Below are positions 51,727 to 60,062 of a stretch of DNA of 64,000 nt, piece by piece. The DNA comes from Solibaculum_A intestinale (GTDB taxonomy: Bacteria; Bacillota; Clostridia; Oscillospirales; Acutalibacteraceae). Each line of letters begins with the position of its first letter. Positions within the stretch are counted from its first letter, which is position 1. A model generated the notes under the pieces. The model was not told the origin of the DNA and searched no databases. It saw only the letters and a program-made list of their open reading frames with translations. The stretch spans positions 62,001 through 126,000 of the forward strand of contig NZ_JBBMFD010000001.1 of assembly GCF_040096205.1 (NCBI RefSeq), given 5' to 3'. The position numbers were made by a program, and so were the translations under genes.

Positions 51727-53205
51727 ATGCCGGCCCGTCCATTCATTCATTTGATAAAGACGCCATTGCATTTTTATTTTTACGAAGTCAATAAAAATGT
51801 TCTCGTACGCATTGAAGAGAGGCTTTATGATTATTTGAAGCATGTATTGTCGGATTCCCAAGGCAGCCTGCAGAGCAATCCTGAGATGGAAGAAAAAATG
51901 GACCAGCTGAAAAAACAAGGGTATTTATCGGCAGACAGGCCCTTAAAAATCGAGCATCCGTACTTAAAAAGCCTTTCCTATCATCTTAGCCATAATGTTG
52001 CCCAGATGACGCTTCAGCTGACGCAGAATTGTAACTTCCGCTGTGCATATTGCGTGTATGGCGGCAGTGACTTAGGGACCCAGCGAGGGCATTCCTCGAA
52101 AAGGATGGACCTGGAAACCGCTTATGCTTGCATTGATTTCTTCCGGGAGCACAGCCGGGACCAGGAAATGGTATGCATTGGGTTTTATGGAGGGGAACCT
52201 CTTCTGGAACTGGCGACTATCAAGAAATTGATCCCTTATGCAAAGAAGTCATTCGAAGGGAAGAAGCTGACGTTTACGATTACCACCAATGGGTCGCTGC
52301 TTACCAAAGAGGTCGCGAAATACTTATACGACCATGATGTAAGCATTGTCGTCAGCCTGGATGGGCCCAAAGAAATCCAGGACCGCTCGAGAAGATTTGC
52401 GGCCGACGGGCGGGGTACGTTCGAGACGGTCCGAAAGAATTTAGAAGAAATTCAGCGGGAATATCCGGAGGTTTATCAGGGATTGATCGTCAATACGGTG
52501 GTTGACCCAAGAAATCAAGTGGAACTTATCCATAACTTATTCAATCACGATCCCTTATTTAGAGATTTATCCGCCCACACGTCTATGGTGGGCACCGATT
52601 ATTCGATCGAACAGGTGGCGATAACGGATAAGTTCACAATCGGGGAAAACAAAGAACAGTTTAAGGCCTATATGAGCCTTCTTGGCCGGTATCCAAAGCA
52701 GAAGGTATCGCGTCTGACCGTATCATCCATTATGACCCAGATGGATCTCTTTTTAAAAGATATGGGCAAAATCCGGATTTTTCCAACGATGGCGCCTGGC
52801 GGGCCTTGCATTCCCGGACAAAAAAGGCTTTTCGTCGCTTCGGACGGAACGTTCTTTCCCTGCGAACGCGTAAGCGAAACGTCGCAGGCCATGAAGATCG
52901 GTGATATCAAAACGGGCTTTGATTTACAGGCAGCGGAAAAATTGTTGAACATCGGCACGTTGACGCAGGAGGAATGCAAGGACTGCTGGGCGATCGCCAA
53001 TTGTATGATTTGTGCCCGTCAGTGCGACAATGGAGGAGAATTGTCAAAAGAATTCAAAAGAAGCCATTGCCGTGATACCAAGCGGCAGGTACATGACAAT
53101 TTGTTAAATTATCTGCTGCTCCGGGAGCTTCAGGAGGAAATGCACGAAAGAGAAAGGAGCGGTGGCGGTGAGTGCGTACAAAAAGGCTGTTCTATATCCG
53201 TATAA
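51727..53205 (+). CDS. Radical SAM/SPASM peptide maturase
   Basis: The 492-residue enzyme has an N-terminal ~90-residue domain that may recognise the leader, the radical SAM cluster site CNFRCAYC (Cys102, 106, 109) with GFYGGEPLLE, ITTNGSLL and VVSLDGP, and a C-terminal SPASM region rich in cysteine (PCERVSE, CKDCWAIANCMICARQC, SHC) for two auxiliary clusters. This matches the clostridial Cys-rich peptide maturase group (recalled as CcpM, TIGR04068-like). Likely chemistry is thioether or other carbon-linked crosslinks in the precursor core. It overlaps the next gene by 38 bases. Confidence 0.9.
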   Translation: MPARPFIHLIKTPLHFYFYEVNKNVLVRIEERLYDYLKHVLSDSQGSLQSNPEMEEKMDQLKKQGYLSADRPLKIEHPYLKSLSYHLSHNVAQMTLQLTQNCNFRCAYCVYGGSDLGTQRGHSSKRMDLETAYACIDFFREHSRDQEMVCIGFYGGEPLLELATIKKLIPYAKKSFEGKKLTFTITTNGSLLTKEVAKYLYDHDVSIVVSLDGPKEIQDRSRRFAADGRGTFETVRKNLEEIQREYPEVYQGLIVNTVVDPRNQVELIHNLFNHDPLFRDLSAHTSMVGTDYSIEQVAITDKFTIGENKEQFKAYMSLLGRYPKQKVSRLTVSSIMTQMDLFLKDMGKIRIFPTMAPGGPCIPGQKRLFVASDGTFFPCERVSETSQAMKIGDIKTGFDLQAAEKLLNIGTLTQEECKDCWAIANCMICARQCDNGGELSKEFKRSHCRDTKRQVHDNLLNYLLLRELQEEMHERERSGGGECVQKGCSISV

Positions 53206-54328
53206 CCACACATTTGAGCCGGTCCTGCGGCATTTTGACCAGCTGTGTATTTCGGCTGAGGAAATTGCCGTTGTTTCACCTGGAGGGCTCGGTTTCGTAG
53301 GAACGAAAGTTGAGATTTCAACAAAACACGGAACACAGGAATGCGTCGTAACAAATTCGCTGGAGGAAGAACTGAGGGACAGCGATATTCTCCTTGTCTG
53401 TGATTATCCCAGCAACAAATATCTGGACCAGCTTGTTTTAAAAGCGATTGAAACCGCCTTGGAGCAAGAGAAAACTGTTTTTTGTTTTTGCAGGGTTCAT
53501 GAGGATCAAATAGAAAAATGGAACCGGCAGAAGGGCGCGAAAAACGGATTGTTGCGCTATTGGGGCACGAATACCCAAACAAAGGACAGGTTCACGCCCG
53601 ATGTCACACAGGATTTGCTGGAACCGTCGGTGCCGGTTATTCAGATTATGGGAATCAGTGAAAATACCGATAAGTTTGAAGTACAGCTAATACTGCGGCG
53701 TCTGTTTGAGGAGCAAGGATATCGTGTAAGCCAGATCGGAACGAGGCCATACTGCGAGGCGTTCGGATTTCATTCGTTTCCCTCTTTTATGACGGAAGTT
53801 GGGTTGACGGAAAGCGAAAAAGTATATGCCATAAACCAATATGTCCGAAAGCTGATCGACGAGGAGCATGCGGATCTTTTGATTGTAGGAGTTCCGTTTC
53901 CCGTTCAGAAATATAACCAAACGCATACCAACGGCTTCGGAATTCTTCCTTTTGTTCTTTCACAGGCGTTTACGCCGGACTTTACTCTGCTTTGCAGCCT
54001 TTATGATGCAGGAAAATCCAATCTATTTGAGGATATGTCGCGTTATTGTTACCAGCGCTTCGGGTTCCCGGTGGATTGCATCCATATGTCCTCCACTGCC
54101 ATAGATGCCTTGACCACGTTGGACAAGGATGAAATCGTCTATAACTTTTACGATCAGAATGAGGTTGAGGAAGCGGTCAGATATTGGAGCACATGCGATC
54201 CCGCAGCCGTTCCTGTATGGAACCTGAAACAGAAGCGGGATCAAGAGAAAGCGTTTGAGTTAATCCTCAAGAAGCTTACCAATGAGGTGGAAGAGATGCC
54301 TGAAATTATGATTGATTTTGAGGGGTGA
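53168..54328 (+). CDS. Clostridial peptide maturation system protein (TIGR04066-like)
   Basis: The 386-residue protein begins SAYKKAVLYPYNHTFEPVLR. The N-terminal third has a nucleotide-binding-like alternation (VVSPGGLGFVG, DILLVCDYPSN), the middle has VIQIMGISENTDKFEVQL, like a Rossmann-type beta-strand entry, and the rest ADLLIVGVPFPVQKYNQTHT. I recall the family as an uncharacterised partner of the radical SAM maturase in clostridial natural-product loci. GTG 53168 is eight bases after AAAGGAGC; the GTG at 53162 is too close. Function unknown. Confidence 0.85.
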   Translation: MSAYKKAVLYPYNHTFEPVLRHFDQLCISAEEIAVVSPGGLGFVGTKVEISTKHGTQECVVTNSLEEELRDSDILLVCDYPSNKYLDQLVLKAIETALEQEKTVFCFCRVHEDQIEKWNRQKGAKNGLLRYWGTNTQTKDRFTPDVTQDLLEPSVPVIQIMGISENTDKFEVQLILRRLFEEQGYRVSQIGTRPYCEAFGFHSFPSFMTEVGLTESEKVYAINQYVRKLIDEEHADLLIVGVPFPVQKYNQTHTNGFGILPFVLSQAFTPDFTLLCSLYDAGKSNLFEDMSRYCYQRFGFPVDCIHMSSTAIDALTTLDKDEIVYNFYDQNEVEEAVRYWSTCDPAAVPVWNLKQKRDQEKAFELILKKLTNEVEEMPEIMIDFEG

Positions 54329-54333
54329 TTTGC

Positions 54334-54648
54334 TTGGACAGGGAAGAACACAAGCGTATGGAAGAAACGATCATACGGGATATAGAAAGACTGTTTGGAA
54401 GAATCATCGACAGCAATAATCCTGTTCTCTTGCGGGAACACTTTTTTGGAAATATGTTCCGGTTTAACTACCGCCATCTCATCTACTTGATTTTTCAGCT
54501 GGAAAAGGAATGCGGCATTGCGTTTGACGAAACCGATTTCGATCAGGACCGGATTTACTCCATCCAGAGTCTGGCGAAATTGATACTTGAAAAGCAGCAA
54601 GAAAAACGGCAGCAGATCCAAGAAAATGCAGGAAAATGTTTGGCTTAA
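54334..54648 (+). CDS. Acyl-carrier-like protein without the phosphopantetheine serine
   Basis: The 104-residue product begins DREEHKRMEETIIRDIERLF and has carrier-like helix spacing (FRFNYRHLIYLIFQLEKECG, then SIQSLAKLILEKQQ). Where carriers have DS(L/V) this protein has FRFNYRH, so it cannot be pantetheinylated in the normal way. I recall such 'acyl carrier-related' proteins in these clusters. A TTG at 54334 after GAGGGGTGA is the likely start; a GTG at 54325 overlapping the previous stop is possible. A structural or docking role is inferred. Confidence 0.8.
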   Translation: MDREEHKRMEETIIRDIERLFGRIIDSNNPVLLREHFFGNMFRFNYRHLIYLIFQLEKECGIAFDETDFDQDRIYSIQSLAKLILEKQQEKRQQIQENAGKCLA

Positions 54649-54700
54649 AGTATGCTGGAATGAATATGTATGAAAAGACTGACACAACACATTCGCAGTT

Positions 54701-54722
54701 TTTTGCACGGACATGTGCAAAA
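54701..54722 (+). other. Hairpin between maturation genes and precursor genes
   Basis: TTTTGCAC and GTGCAAAA are perfect 8-bp arms around GGACAT. No T-run follows. It could be a processing or stability element separating the enzyme and precursor messages. Confidence 0.5.
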
Positions 54723-54912
54723 GATTCCGGTTGTGTTTCGACTCACAAGAGCCATATGGCATGAAACGGCTACATAGGATGTGCATCACGGAAAAGACAG
54801 GGATAAACCGGGAAAGAGTTTGGGACCAGCCGCAGAAGAACTTCATTGTCAAACCAATCGGTTCTATTCAGAACAGAGGCCTTATTCTAATACGATAAAA
54901 GGAGCGACAGAA

Positions 54913-55068
54913 ATGAAAAAGCTACAAAAGGCAATAAAAAACAAGCAAGCAAGTGTCGAAGCTTATGCATGGTGTAATTGCCCTGTATGCCGTTGTACGA
55001 ACGGAGCATACTCGATGAGCGATGAGGATTTTATCAGTAAAGGCAAGGATTCCAATCTCAACAAATAA
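54913..55068 (+). CDS. Cysteine-rich RiPP precursor peptide 1
   Basis: The 51-residue peptide starts MKKLQKAIKNKQASVEAYA. The leader is basic and ends in the VEAYA motif I recall from the clostridial CLI_3235-type bacteriocin-like precursors. The core begins WCNCPVCRCTNGAYS, with four cysteines as CxCPxCxC, and a polar tail SMSDEDFISKGKDSNLNK follows. AAAAGGAGCGACAGAA precedes the ATG. It sits directly after the maturase genes. It is the probable substrate of the radical SAM enzyme; final structure unknown. Confidence 0.9.
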   Translation: MKKLQKAIKNKQASVEAYAWCNCPVCRCTNGAYSMSDEDFISKGKDSNLNK

Positions 55069-55282
55069 GCATGGTTTCATTTTTTTATAGCGCGTGGGAT
55101 AATGAGTTGGCAAAGGAACGTATAAATGAAACGGCTACGTAGGATGTGCATCGCGGAAAAGACGGGGATAAACCGGGAAAGAGCTGGGGACCGTCCACAG
55201 AAGAACTCCCATTGTCAAACCATCGGTTCTATTCAGAACAAAGAATTTTGACAATACGATACCATAAAAAGGAGCAATTGCG

Positions 55283-55438
55283 ATGAAAAAACTACAAAAG
55301 GCCATAAAAAATAAGCAAGCAAGTGTCGAGGCTTATGCGTGGTGCTATTGCCCTGCGTGCGTTTGTACCAACAGAGCCTATTCGATGAGCGATCAGGACT
55401 TTCTTAACAAAGGTAAGGAGTCCAGCATCAACAAATAA
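55283..55438 (+). CDS. Cysteine-rich RiPP precursor peptide 2
   Basis: The 51-residue peptide is a paralogue of the previous one. The leader (MKKLQKAIKNKQASVEAYA) is identical, and the core WCYCPACVCTNRAYS keeps all four cysteines while residues between them change (N to Y, V to A, R to V, G to R). AAAAGGAGCAATTGCG precedes the ATG. Core variation on a fixed leader indicates two related products, or one two-component product, from the same enzymes. Confidence 0.9.
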   Translation: MKKLQKAIKNKQASVEAYAWCYCPACVCTNRAYSMSDQDFLNKGKESSINK

Positions 55439-55826
55439 GCACGTTTTCATGCTCAATAGCGCTTGGAATAATGAGCCGGCAAAGGAACCTATAAAGGAAA
55501 AAGTGCTTTTGCTGAACATTGCCCAAAGGATGTCTTTGTGCCAAGGCTGCGGTCATAGTGGCAAGGGCAGTTGCCATCGTTATCCCGTGAAAAGTCTAGG
55601 ACTTTATCGTTCCGGGTATATGCGACGATCCTTTTTAAGCTGCCCACCCTCAATGATCAAGGCGATTCTGTTTCCCACATAGCCGGCCGCGTTCCCTCCG
55701 TTTATTTCCATCCGCAAAGATCCAGTCTTTTTCAAAATGGTGCACCTCTTTTGTAGAACGCGGGAGGGCAGAGGGCCCTCTGTGCTCTCCGCCCTCCGCG
55801 TCAATATCAGGAAAGGAATCAAGGGG
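55439..55826. other. Non-coding leader before the importer-like genes, with nested palindrome
   Basis: No supported gene. It ends the precursor repeat and contains CGCGG-AGGGC (55759-55769) pairing with GCCCTCCGCG (55791-55800) around the perfect palindrome CAGAGGGCCCTCTG (55769-55782). An open frame from 55449 containing CQGCGHSGKGSCH has no ribosome site. Confidence 0.5.
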
Positions 55827-57194
55827 ATGAAAATGAAAAAATACATTGGCTTCGTTTTATTAATCGGTCTCCTCTTATCGCTTACATCGTGCAGCACCAA
55901 AGCCGGCGATGGCACGGTAGAACCCCCAACCTCCCAATTGTCCTTATACATTCCTTATAGCTATACGCCGAAATACGAGGAGGCATTGGAGCTGTTTGAG
56001 CAGCGCTACCCCGATGTTGAGGTTACTATTACCAGGCAGAAAGACCAGAATTATGAAACTGCCCGAGAAGAATACGTCCAAATCTTGAAGAATGAGGTCA
56101 TGGCCGGAAAAGGCCCAGATCTAATCCTGTTCACGGATGAATTTGAAGACGTGTATAAAACCATGGATGCCGGCGCCTTCTGCGATTTGACGCCTTATAT
56201 GGAGCAGGACGCCGATTTTTGGAAGGAATACAGCAGGCCGGTTTTGGACGGCGGCGTATTTAAAGAGAAGCAGTATATCATTCCGCTGACCTATACGCTT
56301 CCGCTTCTTTTAAGCAGCCAGGAAAATTTGGACAGTCAGGGGTACACTCTTCTGGAAAGCGGGACCTTTTCCGACTTTACCAAGAGCATCGAACCCTTTA
56401 CCCAAACAGACAGTTCCTGCCGCGCGTTTGATGGAAGAAATATCACGTTGTGGGATTATCTCAATTACAGTGGCTTGGACTATATGGATTATGAAAACAA
56501 GACCATCCATGTCGATACGGACGCGTTTCGGCAGGTGGTGGATGCGTATAAACGAGTTTATCAGCAGGAGAAGCAAAACCCGCTGCAGATGTCGGGTATT
56601 TCCTATGGAGGGTTGTATACACTGAAAAATAATCAGACTCTTTTTTCCGACCTATATGCATATCATGGTTCCTTTGGATTGATGCTTGAAGCGAATATCA
56701 TTACCGGGATGGAGAAAACGCCGGTCATTTCGGCCATCCCCACGATGGACGGCGGCTTGCAGGCCAAGGCATATTCGTGTGCCGCGGTGCGCGCCAACAG
56801 CCCCAACAAACAAAACGCCTATAACTTTATCAAATTGCTCTCTCTGAGAGATAGCTCTTCTCAGAATGTGCCGACTTTTGATATCCCGGTCCAAACGAGC
56901 GCGGCCAAGGATTTGGTCCGCATTTATTCCAGCAAAATCAGAAACCCGATTGAAGATTCGGATGGTATAACGTATCCGGTCCGATTATCTCCGGGTGAGT
57001 TTATTAAGCAGTACGGCACGGTTCTGGACCGCATCACCAGCTGTTCCCTGGGAACAGGATGGATCGGCAGCAAACTGAGTGTTACCGCCCAGTATTTAAA
57101 CGATTGTATGGCCCCTTATCTCAATGGGGAAAAGGATTACGAGACCTGCATTCGGGATTTGGAAACAAAGCTTACCATGTATTTAAGCGAATAA
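55827..57194 (+). CDS. ABC extracellular solute-binding lipoprotein (sugar type)
   Basis: The 455-residue protein has a lipoprotein signal (LLLSLTSCST) and a family 1 solute-binding fold (YTPKYEEALELFEQRYPDVE, then GKGPDLILFTDEFEDVY, SPNKQNAYNFIKLLS). Members usually bind oligosaccharides for MalFGK-like importers. Here it sits inside a peptide modification cluster, followed by two matching permease genes. The ligand could be a sugar, the peptide or its precursor. ATG 55827 follows AAAGGAATC; 55833 is possible. Confidence 0.88.
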   Translation: MKMKKYIGFVLLIGLLLSLTSCSTKAGDGTVEPPTSQLSLYIPYSYTPKYEEALELFEQRYPDVEVTITRQKDQNYETAREEYVQILKNEVMAGKGPDLILFTDEFEDVYKTMDAGAFCDLTPYMEQDADFWKEYSRPVLDGGVFKEKQYIIPLTYTLPLLLSSQENLDSQGYTLLESGTFSDFTKSIEPFTQTDSSCRAFDGRNITLWDYLNYSGLDYMDYENKTIHVDTDAFRQVVDAYKRVYQQEKQNPLQMSGISYGGLYTLKNNQTLFSDLYAYHGSFGLMLEANIITGMEKTPVISAIPTMDGGLQAKAYSCAAVRANSPNKQNAYNFIKLLSLRDSSSQNVPTFDIPVQTSAAKDLVRIYSSKIRNPIEDSDGITYPVRLSPGEFIKQYGTVLDRITSCSLGTGWIGSKLSVTAQYLNDCMAPYLNGEKDYETCIRDLETKLTMYLSE

Positions 57195-57210
57195 ACATAC
57201 GGAGGCGGCT

Positions 57211-58083
57211 ATGAAACGAATGAAGCTTCGAAAACGGGAAGCGCTCACGGGCTTAGCGTTTGCCTCACCGGCGATCATAGGCCTGATCGTGTTTTTTGTC
57301 TATCCTTTTCTGATCAGCCTTTGGTATACGTTTACTTCCGGCGTAGGCGGCATTCATTTTGCCGGATTCTCCAATTACGAAAATGTCATCAACAGCGCGG
57401 CATTCCGTTTGGCAGCCGGGAACACCTTCAAATTCATCCTTTGCAGCGTGCCGCTCATTATGGTAATTTCCTTTGCGTTGGCTATGGCGCTCCAGCGCAA
57501 ATGCGCTGGAGCGTTGTTTTTCCGAACCGTGTTCCTGTTTCCTTTGGTAATCCCGGTGGCTTCGGTTATTTTGGTGTTTCAGATCGTGTTTGACAATCTC
57601 GGCATTCTCAACAGCATGTTAAATGCGATTGGGGTCTCCGGTCAGGACTGGCTTCATTCCGAGCATGCATTCGGCGTGCTGGTCCTGTTATACATATGGA
57701 AAAACTGCGGCTACAACATCGTCTTATTGCTGGCAGGGCTCAATGCCATTCCAAAAGAGCTATATGAGGCCGCCAAGGTGGATGGGGCCGGCAGGAAAGC
57801 GATGCTGCTTCGGATTACGCTGCCGCTCATGGTACCTACTTTTTTCTTTGTATTTGTCATATCCATTATCAACAGTTTTAAGTCTTTCCGGGAGGCGTTT
57901 TTGCTGGGAGGCTCCCATCCTCATGAGAGCATCTATATGCTCCAGCATTTTTTCAACAATAATTTTCAAAATTTGAATTATCAGCGCTTATCCGTGGCCG
58001 CTTTGCTGGTGTTTGTGATCATTTTTACCTTCGTGTTCTTTTTGTATCTGGCAAAAAGAAGGCTGGAGGTGGATAAAAAATGA
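57211..58083 (+). CDS. ABC permease, MalF/UgpA-like
   Basis: The 290-residue protein has six membrane segments and the EAA loop (YEAAKVDGAGRKAMLLRITL) used to dock an ATPase. GGAGGCGGCT precedes the ATG. Its end overlaps the next permease gene by four bases. It pairs with that protein to form a CUT1-type translocation channel for the adjacent binding protein. Confidence 0.92.
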   Translation: MKRMKLRKREALTGLAFASPAIIGLIVFFVYPFLISLWYTFTSGVGGIHFAGFSNYENVINSAAFRLAAGNTFKFILCSVPLIMVISFALAMALQRKCAGALFFRTVFLFPLVIPVASVILVFQIVFDNLGILNSMLNAIGVSGQDWLHSEHAFGVLVLLYIWKNCGYNIVLLLAGLNAIPKELYEAAKVDGAGRKAMLLRITLPLMVPTFFFVFVISIINSFKSFREAFLLGGSHPHESIYMLQHFFNNNFQNLNYQRLSVAALLVFVIIFTFVFFLYLAKRRLEVDKK

Positions 58084-58952
58084 GACGAAATATAAGAAAG
58101 AGCTCTCGGACGGTATCTTCTTTGGTATGGTATACGGTTTTGGGGCTGATTTCTCTTGTGGCGCTGCTGCCCATCCTGTATATGCTCGCGGATTCGTTCA
58201 TGGGCGCGGATGAAATTCGCAAGTATTATGGAGCAATTTTTGGGAGTTCCAATGAAGCAGCTATGTCGTTTCATATCATCCCGGATAAAGCGACCCTCGA
58301 CGGATACTATCAGATGCTGCTGCGCCGGCCGGACTACTTAATGAAATTCTGGAATTCCTTGTTTCTTACCATTTCGATTGTCATTGGTCAGGTCGTGGTT
58401 TCCTGTATCAGCGCCTATGGTTTTGCAAAGTTCCGGTTTCCCCTTCGGGAGCCCATTTTCTTTTTGTTTATCGTTCTTATGATGATGCCGTACCAGGTTA
58501 CATTGGTATCCAATTATATCGTACTCGACCAAATGAAACTCATAGGCAGCTATGCGGCCATCATCCTTCCCGGAATTTTCGGCGCGTTTGGCGTTTTCTT
58601 AATGAGGCAGGTGGTTGCATCCGTGCCGGATGACATTATTGAGGCGGCGAAACTGGATGGAGCCAATCAAATACGGATTTTATTTCGTGTAGTTCTTCCC
58701 CAGTGTAAGGCGGGGATTGCATCCCTCGTGATACTCTGCTTTATCGACAACTGGAATATGGTCGAGCAGCCTTTGGTCTTTTTGAAGGACGCCTCCCAGT
58801 ATCCTTTGTCAATCTTTTTGTCCAACGTAAATACAAGCGAACCGGGACTTGCGTTTGCTTGCGGCGTCTTGTCCATGGGAGTGGTGCTGCTATTGTTCCT
58901 CTTTTTTGAAGAGGAGCTGGTAACCGGAATCGAATATGTCAATTTCAAATAG
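58080..58952 (+). CDS. ABC permease, MalG/UgpE-like
   Basis: The 290-residue protein has six membrane segments, the EAA loop (IIEAAKLDGANQIRILFRVV) and a long second periplasmic region. It is the second half of the channel. No ATPase gene of the MalK/MsmK type follows; the next genes are an HlyD-like adaptor and an FtsX-like permease, so an ATPase must come from elsewhere in the genome if the system works as an importer. Confidence 0.92.
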   Translation: MRRNIRKSSRTVSSLVWYTVLGLISLVALLPILYMLADSFMGADEIRKYYGAIFGSSNEAAMSFHIIPDKATLDGYYQMLLRRPDYLMKFWNSLFLTISIVIGQVVVSCISAYGFAKFRFPLREPIFFLFIVLMMMPYQVTLVSNYIVLDQMKLIGSYAAIILPGIFGAFGVFLMRQVVASVPDDIIEAAKLDGANQIRILFRVVLPQCKAGIASLVILCFIDNWNMVEQPLVFLKDASQYPLSIFLSNVNTSEPGLAFACGVLSMGVVLLLFLFFEEELVTGIEYVNFK

Positions 58953-58967
58953 AAAGAGGCGGTTGAA

Positions 58968-60062
58968 ATGGCTGCAAACGAAGTGGGTTTATCCAACCGA
59001 AAAAAACGGCTGCTGAAAATCATTCTGCCGCTGTTTATTTTATTGATTTTATGTACGTTTTTGTCCCGCACCATTGCAGGAATGTTTGTCCCCACCGTTC
59101 ACTTGGCCACAGTGGAACCCGGGTCTCTGTCGTCGGTTGCGGATTTTAAGGGGATTATAAAATACGAAGGGGTAGAGGACTTTTCAGCCCAATCCAATTG
59201 GACCATAACCAAAATCCATGTCAATGAAAATCAAGCGGTAAAAAAGGGAGACCTTTTGTTTGAGATTGATATGGACCAGGCGAATATCTTGATTTTGCAG
59301 CAGAGAGCAAGCATCAAGCAAATGGAGGAAAAAAAGAAAAAAGCGCAAACAGCTCAGGACGCCGCCATTCTGCAGCTACAGCTTGAAGCGGAAACACAAA
59401 AATTGGCGCTTTTGGAGAAACAGTATCCAGCGGATGGAAAGATGATTGCACAGCAAAACGGGACCATTGCCGGAATCCAGGTGGAAGAAGGACAGATGGT
59501 GGAGCAGGGCGAACTTCTGATGACACTGATTCCCGAACATGCGCAGCCGGCGGTTGAATGGGAAATGGATCTGGATAGCGGCGCAGCTTTCGGCGAGAAC
59601 GACAAGGTTACGATCCGGGCAGTATCCTACGATTATGTGGAAAATCAAACGACCGTACAGGAACTGGACAGCACCCTTGCCCAAAAAAACTTTCAGCCGT
59701 CCACGAACCTCTATTCCTGTAAGGCGTTGTTCCCTTCTGCCGGCGCGGTAACACAGGGAAAGCCGGTGGATGTGAGGCTGACGAAAGAAAGCAGCCCGTA
59801 CGATGTGGTGGTACCAACGAGCGGACTGCTGCCCCATGAGTCCAACAACCAGGATATGGGATACCTATATATACTTGAGACCGAGGAAAGCCTATTTGGA
59901 ACACAGTATGTTGCAAAAAAGATTGAAGTCAGCATTCTGGACCGGAACAATCTCCGTGCGGCGGTATCAGGCAAAAACCTTGCGCCCGGTTCTGAAGTGA
60001 TCGCCGATGTGGGCAGCCTTCCCATACAGGACGGGTCGGTGGTAAAGGTGGAGAAGACATGA
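58968..60062 (+). CDS. HlyD/RND-type membrane fusion (adaptor) protein
   Basis: The 364-residue protein has one N-terminal membrane segment (IILPLFILLILCTFL), a lipoyl-like half (KIHVNENQAVKKGDLLFEID), a coiled coil (~118-165), the second lipoyl half (GTIAGIQVEEGQMVEQGELL) and a beta-barrel region. In Gram-positives such adaptors work with ABC exporters or MacB-like permeases for peptide export or immunity. It overlaps the next gene by four bases. Secretion of the modified peptide, or self-protection, is the likely role. Confidence 0.88.
   Translation: MAANEVGLSNRKKRLLKIILPLFILLILCTFLSRTIAGMFVPTVHLATVEPGSLSSVADFKGIIKYEGVEDFSAQSNWTITKIHVNENQAVKKGDLLFEIDMDQANILILQQRASIKQMEEKKKKAQTAQDAAILQLQLEAETQKLALLEKQYPADGKMIAQQNGTIAGIQVEEGQMVEQGELLMTLIPEHAQPAVEWEMDLDSGAAFGENDKVTIRAVSYDYVENQTTVQELDSTLAQKNFQPSTNLYSCKALFPSAGAVTQGKPVDVRLTKESSPYDVVVPTSGLLPHESNNQDMGYLYILETEESLFGTQYVAKKIEVSILDRNNLRAAVSGKNLAPGSEVIADVGSLPIQDGSVVKVEKT

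Larger units (their letters stand above)
54761..55500 (+). repeat. Tandem duplication containing both precursor genes (~365-bp unit)
   Basis: Unit 1 begins ATGAAACGGCTACATAGG at 54761 and unit 2 begins ATGAAACGGCTACGTAGG at 55126. Similarity covers ~150 bases of leader, the precursor gene and its 3' flank; a partial third copy of the 3' flank (TAATGAG, GGCAAAGGAAC) follows unit 2 to about 55500. Differences are mostly point changes. Confidence 0.88.

Noticed and set aside
54713..54898. Short frame starting upstream of the first MKRLHRM sequence
   Set aside because: Its copy in the second repeat unit is cut by a frame change, there is no ribosome site, and the region is better read as the precursor leader.
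55449..55682. Open frame with CQGCGHSGKGSCH downstream of the precursors, considered as a third precursor
   Set aside because: No ribosome site, no leader like MKKLQK or VEAYA, and it starts inside the degenerate copy of the repeat.
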